From: DASQUK01 sp035641315
Lineage (GTDB): Bacteria; Actinomycetota; Acidimicrobiia; Acidimicrobiales; VFJN01
Assembly: GCA_035641315.1 (NCBI GenBank)
Contig: DASQUK010000244.1
Coordinates: 1 to 64,000, forward strand
DNA length: 64,000 nucleotides
Reading direction: 5' to 3'
Below the pieces are notes generated by a model. The model did no database searches, was not told the origin of the DNA, and saw only the letters and a program-made list of their open reading frames with translations. Shown here one piece after another: positions 59,080-64,000 of this stretch. The position numbers and the translations under genes are program-made. How positions within the stretch are numbered: position 1 is the stretch's first letter; each line of letters opens with the position of its first letter.

Positions 59080-59976
59080 TCAGCGGGTGCCCGCCATGAC
59101 GCGATAGATGCGCTCGAGGTCTTCCAGGTCTGCAAACTCGATGACCACGCGGCCTCGCTTGGGACCGACGTTGATCTTGACCCGCGTCTCGAGCTGCTCG
59201 GCCAGCAGCTCTTCGAGCTCCAGCAGCCCCGGGGGTCGCAGCTTGTTCGCACCGCCCGCGCCACCTGCCGACGGGCTCGGTGAGCCCGTCAGGCCGTTGC
59301 GCTTGCGCACCGCCTCCTCCGTCTCACGCACGGATAGCCCATCGGCGGCCACGCGCCGCGCGAGGGCCTCCTGGAAGGCCCGGTCGGGGGTCCCCAGCAG
59401 CGCCTTGGCGTGCCCTGCCGACACCCGGCCCTCGGCCACGAGTCGTTGCACCTGCGGAGGTAGCTGGAACAGCCGCAGGAGGTTCGCGACCGCAGACCGG
59501 CTCTTGCCGACCTTGTGCGCCACCTCTTCCTGCGTCAGCTCGAAGTCCTCGACCAGCTGCTGGTAGGCGGCCGCCTCTTCGAGCGGGTTGAGATCGTCGC
59601 GATGGAGGTTCTCGACCAGTGCGTGCTGCAGGCTCAGCTCGTCGTTGACCTGGCGCACGATCACCGGGATGAACTGCAGGCCCGCCCGTTTGGCGGCCCG
59701 CCAGCGCCGCTCGCCGGCGATCAGCGTGTAGCGGTCGCTGCTGAGCTGGCGGACCAGGATCGGTTGCAGGACGCCGAGCTCGCGGATCGAGGCGGTCAGG
59801 CCCGCCAGTGTCTCTTCGTCGAAGCTGCTGCGGGGCTGGTAGGGGTTGGGCTCGATCTGGTTGATCGGGATCTCTTCGACACCGGGACGCGCGCCGAGCC
59901 CGGCGGCCGTGGTCGATGTGACATCCGACGGGATGAGGGCGGTGAGCCCCTTACCCAGTCCGCCGCGGCGCTCCAC
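59080..59976 (-). CDS. parB: Chromosome partitioning protein ParB
   Basis: CTP-dependent DNA clamp that loads at parS and spreads around the origin. 298 residues: N-terminal ParA-interaction motif (GGLGKGLTALI), the CTP-binding GERRWRA (88-94) with ENLHRDDLNPLEEA, a helix-turn-helix (LTQEEVAHKVGKSRSAVANLLRL) and a C-terminal dimerisation region. Its 5-prime end overlaps the end of parA by 26 bases. Three matching parS sites lie upstream of parA. Confidence 0.96.
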   Translation of the reverse strand: MERRGGLGKGLTALIPSDVTSTTAAGLGARPGVEEIPINQIEPNPYQPRSSFDEETLAGLTASIRELGVLQPILVRQLSSDRYTLIAGERRWRAAKRAGLQFIPVIVRQVNDELSLQHALVENLHRDDLNPLEEAAAYQQLVEDFELTQEEVAHKVGKSRSAVANLLRLFQLPPQVQRLVAEGRVSAGHAKALLGTPDRAFQEALARRVAADGLSVRETEEAVRKRNGLTGSPSPSAGGAGGANKLRPPGLLELEELLAEQLETRVKINVGPKRGRVVIEFADLEDLERIYRVMAGTR

Positions 59977-60874
59977 CGCTGACCTCCGTCGCCAGGTTCC
60001 GGTACGCGATCGAGCCGCGCGAGGTGGGATCGAACGTGATGATCGGCTGGCCGAACGACGGCGCCTCGCTCAGGCGCACCGTCCGGGGGACGATGCTGTG
60101 GCAGACCTTGTCGCCGAAGTGGTCCCGCACCTCGCGGACGACCTGGTCCGCCAGCTTGGTGCGGGCGTCGTACATGACCAGCACCATGGCGCTCAGCTCC
60201 AGGCCGGGATTCAGGTTGCGTTGGACGAGCTGCACGTTGCGAAGCAGCTGTCCGAGGCCCTCGAGGGCGTAGTACTCGCACTGGATCGGCACAATGACCT
60301 CGCTCGCAGCCGCCAATCCGTTGACGGTCAGCAGCCCGAGGGAAGGCGGGCAGTCGATCAGCATGTAGTCGTAGTCGTTGCGCACGGCGTCGAGCGCCCG
60401 CCGCAGTCGCATCTCGCGGCTGAACGCGGGGACGAGCTCGATCTCGGCCCCCGCGAGGTCGAGGGCCGCCGGAGCCACGAACAGGTTGCGCACCGTCGTG
60501 GCTTCCACGCAATCTTCGAGTGGAAGATCGTTCAAGATGACGTCGTACATCGAGGATTGCAGGTCGCGGATGTTGATGCCAAGCCCGGTGCTGGCGTTGC
60601 CCTGCGGGTCGAGGTCGACGACCAGCACCCGGTAACCCAACTCGGCCAGGCAGGCGCCGAGATTCACCGCGGTCGTCGTCTTCCCCACGCCACCTTTCTG
60701 GTTGGCAATGGCAATGGTCCGGGGCAACGGCCGTTCGAACGGGGAAGGGGAGACGGCCGCGGCCTCGTCCAGGTAGGGCGACTCCGGCGATTCCTCCCCG
60801 ATCGCCTGGTCGAGCTCTTCGTCGAGCACGGCCGATGTGGGGGGGCCGCCGACGCCGCTGTCTTGGGTGCTCAT
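59951..60874 (-). CDS. parA: Chromosome partitioning ATPase ParA
   Basis: Walker-type ATPase that moves ParB-bound origins. 307 residues with the deviant Walker A K60-GGVGKTT67, VVDLDPQGNAS (switch I) and LIDCPPSLGLLTVNG (Walker B). The N-terminal ~48 residues are an acidic, poorly conserved extension. The ATG at 60874 is followed directly by the tail. The gene overlaps parB and is preceded by the parS region. Confidence 0.96.
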   Translation of the reverse strand: MSTQDSGVGGPPTSAVLDEELDQAIGEESPESPYLDEAAAVSPSPFERPLPRTIAIANQKGGVGKTTTAVNLGACLAELGYRVLVVDLDPQGNASTGLGINIRDLQSSMYDVILNDLPLEDCVEATTVRNLFVAPAALDLAGAEIELVPAFSREMRLRRALDAVRNDYDYMLIDCPPSLGLLTVNGLAAASEVIVPIQCEYYALEGLGQLLRNVQLVQRNLNPGLELSAMVLVMYDARTKLADQVVREVRDHFGDKVCHSIVPRTVRLSEAPSFGQPIITFDPTSRGSIAYRNLATEVSGGAPRRTG

Positions 60875-61077
60875 CGCGGATGCTCCCAGCCTTTCGATGC
60901 CGGACGCACTCGATCCCCGGCAAGCTGAACGCGTTCATGATTGCGGCCGACTACGTCCTTCGCCCGCTCACCCGGCGCCATCTCGGGCGGGCCGTCGGCC
61001 AGAGCACATACTTTCGGCCCGCCAGGTCCCGGTCAAGCCTGGGTTTTCCCCGGCCAGGCTGCGCGTTTGCCCGAGGG

Positions 61078-61093
61078 TGTTCCACGTGGAACA
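61078..61093. promoter_or_regulatory. parS site 1
   Basis: Perfect 16-base palindrome TGTTCCACGTGGAACA, matching the bacterial parS consensus core (GTTYCACGTGRAAC). It is in the parA upstream region. Confidence 0.95.
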
Positions 61094-61130
61094 TCGCGGC
61101 GGTTCGTGTTGCTGTAGGGGCGTCCACGCG

Positions 61131-61182
61131 ATGGCGGGACTGTAGGAAACTGCTCTATGGCGGGACTGTAGGAGACTGCTCT
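61131..61182. repeat. Tandem 26-bp direct repeat upstream of parA
   Basis: Two adjacent copies (61131-61156, 61157-61182) of a unit starting ATGGCGGGACTGTAGGA and ending CTGCTCT, differing at one base. It lies between parS site 1 and sites 2 and 3. Confidence 0.85.
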
Positions 61183-61420
61183 ACTGGCGCGTTGGCCTTC
61201 CCCGCGCCCAAGAGATTGCCCAAATAGCCAATTCGGCGCCCAGAACATCAGCGTCGCCTAGCGCGGCACCGCTGCGTGACGGCCGGCCAACCTGCTTCTC
61301 CTTGCTCCAGAGCGTGGCTTGACCGCGGCAGCGGCTGGCGCTGACCCGTCCCTCCATTCGATCGTGTTCTTCGGGCCCATACGGCGCTCGGGCGCCGGCG
61401 GCCCGTGTCGCGCGTCCGTG

Positions 61421-61436
61421 TGTTCCACGTGGAACA
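61421..61436. promoter_or_regulatory. parS site 2
   Basis: Identical palindrome TGTTCCACGTGGAACA, ten bases from site 3. Confidence 0.95.
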
Positions 61437-61446
61437 CAGGGCGCCC

Positions 61447-61462
61447 TGTTCCACGTGGAACA
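61447..61462. promoter_or_regulatory. parS site 3
   Basis: Identical palindrome TGTTCCACGTGGAACA, ending five bases from the rsmG stop codon. The 593-base stretch 60875-61467 holds the three sites, the tandem repeat and no gene. Confidence 0.95.
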
Positions 61463-61467
61463 ACGGG

Positions 61468-62103
61468 CTAGAAGAGTGGCCGCTTGGCCGGGATCCCCGT
61501 GCGGCGGGGGTACTGCGGTGGGCAGGGCTCGACCTGCTGCAGCGCCTGGTAGCGATACTCCTGCGCCCACGACCGGCCCAGCGCGAGGCCCACGCGGGCC
61601 AGGCCGGCTGGCTCCCAGCGCGCAGAAGGGCCACCGCCCGCAACCATCACATCGTCGTCCAGCGGCGGCTCGCTGACCGCCAGGGTTCCGCCGACCCGTA
61701 GGAAGGGAGCGGCGCATTCCGCCGTGGTGGCCGGGCGCCCGAAGCCTCTCGCCACCACCAGGTCGAATCGGGCCCGCAGGTCCGCACGCCGACCCGCATC
61801 CTCGGCTCGAGCGCACACCACGGTCACCCGCTCCGCGAGGCCGAGAGACTGGACGGCCTCCTCCAGGAACGCGCAGCGCCGCTCACGCCCGTCCAACAGC
61901 ACAGCCTCGCTGTCCACCCAGCGCAGGGACAAGACCAAGCCGGGCACGCCGCCGCCGCTCCCCAGATCCAGGAACCGCGCTGGCGGCTGCTCGAGGCCCG
62001 CGGCGAAGCCGTCGGCGTGGTCGACATGGACGCGAACGGAGCCGGGCCCGAGGAATCCCAGGCTCCGGCTCCGCTCCAGTACGTCCAGCAGCGGCGTCAC
62101 CAC
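61468..62103 (-). CDS. rsmG: 16S rRNA (guanine527-N7)-methyltransferase RsmG
   Basis: 211 residues with the SAM-binding motif FLDLGSGGGVPGLVLSLRW near 43, VLLDGRERRCAFLEEAV and VVCARAEDAG, plus FDLVVARGFGRPATTAECAAPFL, all typical of GidB/RsmG. It methylates the 530 loop of 16S rRNA; loss gives low-level streptomycin resistance in other species. The start is one of two adjacent GTG codons at 62103/62100, without a clear ribosome-binding site, just after khpB. The order yidC-khpB-rsmG-parA-parB is the standard origin-proximal one. Confidence 0.95.
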   Translation of the reverse strand: MVTPLLDVLERSRSLGFLGPGSVRVHVDHADGFAAGLEQPPARFLDLGSGGGVPGLVLSLRWVDSEAVLLDGRERRCAFLEEAVQSLGLAERVTVVCARAEDAGRRADLRARFDLVVARGFGRPATTAECAAPFLRVGGTLAVSEPPLDDDVMVAGGGPSARWEPAGLARVGLALGRSWAQEYRYQALQQVEPCPPQYPRRTGIPAKRPLF

Positions 62104-62110
62104 CGGCCGC

Positions 62111-63136
62111 TCAGCTGGGCCGGATCACCACCCGGCGGGCCGAGTCCTCGCCCTCCGACACCGTGCTCACACCCTCGATCTCGTTGACGGCGTCGTGGAC
62201 GATCTTGCGGTCGGCCGACCCCATCGGATCCAGCGCCTTGGCGACGCCGCTCGCCTTCACCGACTCCGCCACCTCGCGGGCGAAGCGTTCGAGCGCCACC
62301 TGCCGCCGGGCCCGATAGCCGGCGACATCGACGCGCACCCGGGCGTGCGTCTGGCCCACGAAGCGGCGCTGAACCATGCTGCGCACCAGCTCCTGCACGG
62401 CCTGCAGCGTCACGCCCTTCTGCCCCACCAACAGGCCTAGCTCCGTGCCGTCCACCGAGGCCTCGATCGCGTCGTCGGTCACCGCCACGGTCAGGGTGGC
62501 GTCGGACCGGCCGAACGCCGACAGCAGGTCGGTCAGGAACGTCTCGACCGCTCGGCGTTGGCCCTCGATGTCGAGCTCTGCCGGCACCGGCGCCTCTGTC
62601 GGCTGCGTGCTCTCACTCACCACATTCGCTCCCTTTGCTGTCCGACCACCTCGGCGCCGTCGCCGGCGTGCACTAGCCGAGCCGGGCGCGTGCGATCCGG
62701 CGGTCGTCGTCTCGTCCGATGGGGCCACGTCGCCGCCCACCACGGCCACCGTGGTGTCGCTGGTCGGTTCGTCGCCGGCCTGAATTGCCGCCTCCCGGGG
62801 CCGCCCGGCTGTGTCCCGAGCGCCGCCCCCCGCGGAGCCACCCCGGCCGCCCGAGCCATCACCACGTCCAGGCGACCTGCCCTTGGCCCGGCTGCGCTCC
62901 CCGTCGCGCCCGCGCCGGTCGGCCCGGCGTCGGTCGCGCCGGTCGATCTTTGGCCGGGGCGCCGTGGGGCGCACCCGCGCCCGCACCTGGGCCTCGGTGC
63001 GCAGGCGCCCGAACAGCCCCTTCTGCGGTAGCTGGACGACGTCGATCTCCGCGTCCTGCTCATCCACTCCCAGTTGGTCGAGGGCCGACTCAACGGCCTC
63101 CGCAACGGTCCGACCGGTGGTCACGACCCATTCCAC
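62111..63136 (-). CDS. khpB: RNA-binding protein KhpB (Jag)
   Basis: 341 residues: N-terminal Jag_N domain (MEWVVTTGRTVAEAVESALDQLGV, QKGLFGRLRTEAQVRARV), a ~110-residue Arg/Gly/Asp-rich disordered linker, a KH domain (LGLLVGQKGVTLQAVQELVRSMVQ) and a C-terminal R3H domain (ERFAREVAESVKASG, RKIVHDAVNEIEGV). It binds RNA and is linked to cell elongation. The start follows the yidC stop by six bases, so the two are co-transcribed. The linker is longer than usual. Confidence 0.94.
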   Translation of the reverse strand: MEWVVTTGRTVAEAVESALDQLGVDEQDAEIDVVQLPQKGLFGRLRTEAQVRARVRPTAPRPKIDRRDRRRADRRGRDGERSRAKGRSPGRGDGSGGRGGSAGGGARDTAGRPREAAIQAGDEPTSDTTVAVVGGDVAPSDETTTAGSHAPGSASARRRRRRGGRTAKGANVVSESTQPTEAPVPAELDIEGQRRAVETFLTDLLSAFGRSDATLTVAVTDDAIEASVDGTELGLLVGQKGVTLQAVQELVRSMVQRRFVGQTHARVRVDVAGYRARRQVALERFAREVAESVKASGVAKALDPMGSADRKIVHDAVNEIEGVSTVSEGEDSARRVVIRPS

Positions 63137-63142
63137 AGTGTG

Positions 63143-64000
63143 CTACTTCCTCTTCCTCTTCTTGCGGGAGCGCGGGTGGGGCTTCGGCGCCGCCCCGGTG
63201 CCGCTCGGCGACTTGGCGCCGCCGCCGGTGCCGCTCCGGGCCTTGGGCCGCGGCTGGCCACCCCTTTGCTGGCTCCCCTTCTGCTGGGCCCCGGCGCGGC
63301 CATTGCCACTCGGCGAATCGGCGGGCTTCTTCGCCGCCGCTCGCCCGCCCTTGGCGCCGTTCCCCTCGGTCTTGCGCGCCTCACGCAGCTCGGCCATGGC
63401 CTTCTGCGCCTGCACCCCGATCGACTCCTCACCCCTGTAGAGCGAACGGGTGATGAACCACTGCTGGCCCACCCGCCACAGCGTGGAGACCAGGAAGTAG
63501 ACGCCAATGGCCAGTGGGCTGACGAACGCAAAGAACACGTAGAGCAGCGGCCCGATTCGCATCATCATCCGCTGCTGCTGCGTCATCTCCGTGCCCGCGG
63601 TCCGGCCCATGATCTGCTTCTGCTGGTACCAGCTCAGGAAGGCGATGACGGCGATCAGGGCCAGATAGGGGAGCGCCGTGACGAACCCTTGGCTCAGCGC
63701 ATCGCCGGGCGTTATGGCCAGGTCGACGCCCAACGAGTTCATCTCGTGCTTTCCCAGCAACGACTGATAGAGCTCGGCGTCGTGGTCCAGGTACTTGGGG
63801 CGGAACCCGTCGGTGACCGTGGTCGTCAGGCCCAGGTCGAGCGTGTAGCGCTGCAGGCCGACGAACTTGGATTGCTGGGTCAACCCCCGCACCACATAGA
63901 AGAGGATCGAGAAGACCGGCGCCTGGATCAGCAGCGGGAGACAGCCGCCGACCGGGTTGATCTGGTGCTCCCGATAGAAGCGCATCAGCTCTTCGTTGAG
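63143..64000 (-). CDS. yidC: Membrane protein insertase YidC, 5-prime end outside the window
   Basis: Inserts and folds inner-membrane proteins, with or without SecYEG. The visible 285 residues begin LNEELMRFYREHQINPVGGCLPLLIQAPVFS and include the conserved transmembrane segments up to SPLAIGVYFLVSTLWRVGQQW. The C-terminal tail is long, rich in Lys, Arg, Ala and Gly, and ends KKRKRK, which favours ribosome contact. The first transmembrane helix and the start codon lie beyond position 64000, so only the C-terminal part is annotated. Confidence 0.95.
   Translation of the reverse strand, partial: LNEELMRFYREHQINPVGGCLPLLIQAPVFSILFYVVRGLTQQSKFVGLQRYTLDLGLTTTVTDGFRPKYLDHDAELYQSLLGKHEMNSLGVDLAITPGDALSQGFVTALPYLALIAVIAFLSWYQQKQIMGRTAGTEMTQQQRMMMRIGPLLYVFFAFVSPLAIGVYFLVSTLWRVGQQWFITRSLYRGEESIGVQAQKAMAELREARKTEGNGAKGGRAAAKKPADSPSGNGRAGAQQKGSQQRGGQPRPKARSGTGGGAKSPSGTGAAPKPHPRSRKKRKRK

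Noticed and set aside
1..64000. CRISPR arrays, complete insertion sequences or prophage genes.
   Set aside because: No regularly spaced repeats, transposase, integrase or phage structural genes were seen; the only mobile elements are the two inteins.

Overview
The window is high-GC DNA with dense, overlapping actinobacterial operons. Several gene blocks match conserved actinobacterial (Mycobacterium-like) neighbourhoods, and I infer a member of the Actinomycetota outside the mycobacteria, possibly Acidimicrobiia. It lies beside the replication origin: the right edge runs parB-parA-(three parS sites)-rsmG-khpB(jag)-yidC, so rnpA, rpmH, dnaA and oriC are expected just beyond 64 kb.

Layout. 0.1-8 kb: a growth and cell-wall control operon (fhaA, fhaB, pstP, rodA, pbpA, pknB) followed by gpmA; no pknA is present. 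8.6-11.6 kb: ammonium uptake on the minus strand (orphan winged-helix regulator, glnB, amtB); both glnB and amtB carry a single-base deletion. 11.8-15.4 kb: a cyclic-nucleotide-binding protein, a large membrane Fe-S oxidoreductase and a frame-damaged unknown gene. 15.6-17.4 kb: dcd interrupted by an intein with an intact LAGLIDADG endonuclease, then tRNA-Gly(CCC) with a decayed partial copy. 17.5-28.2 kb: small accessory genes, murA with Asp at the Cys115 position, a rimB-rimK-aspartoacylase cluster, a MecA-like penicillin-binding protein and a quinone oxidoreductase behind a SoxR-type promoter. 28.2-40.2 kb: dnaB (second intein), rplI, rpsR, ssb, rpsF, panB, ponA, a DUF5318 gene, a PadR regulator and ino1, an order resembling Mycobacterium Rv0046c-Rv0058. 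40.5-49.8 kb: an ECF sigma/anti-sigma pair, a di-iron protein, an RsbU-like phosphatase, the CCA-adding enzyme and a histone-deacetylase family enzyme. 49.9-59 kb: acetyltransferase, DUF6049 protein, degV, a kinase resembling the C-terminal half of mycobacterial MviN, sigM-like sigma and anti-sigma, trxB, trxA. 59-64 kb: partition genes, parS sites, rsmG, khpB and partial yidC.

The genes work mainly in peptidoglycan synthesis and its phospho-control (PknB, PstP, FHA proteins, RodA/PbpA, PonA, MurA, MviN-like kinase), chromosome replication and partition (DnaB, SSB, ParAB, Dcd) and translation (S6, S18, L9, CCA enzyme, RsmG).

The most notable non-standard signals are: two inteins cutting nucleotide-binding or active-site motifs (the dcd one has class 3 hallmarks); a mosaic family of intergenic repeats whose hairpin stems change sequence but stay paired around a three-base loop; a separation of kinase and flippase functions at the MviN locus; and clustered single-base indels between 9.4 and 15 kb.
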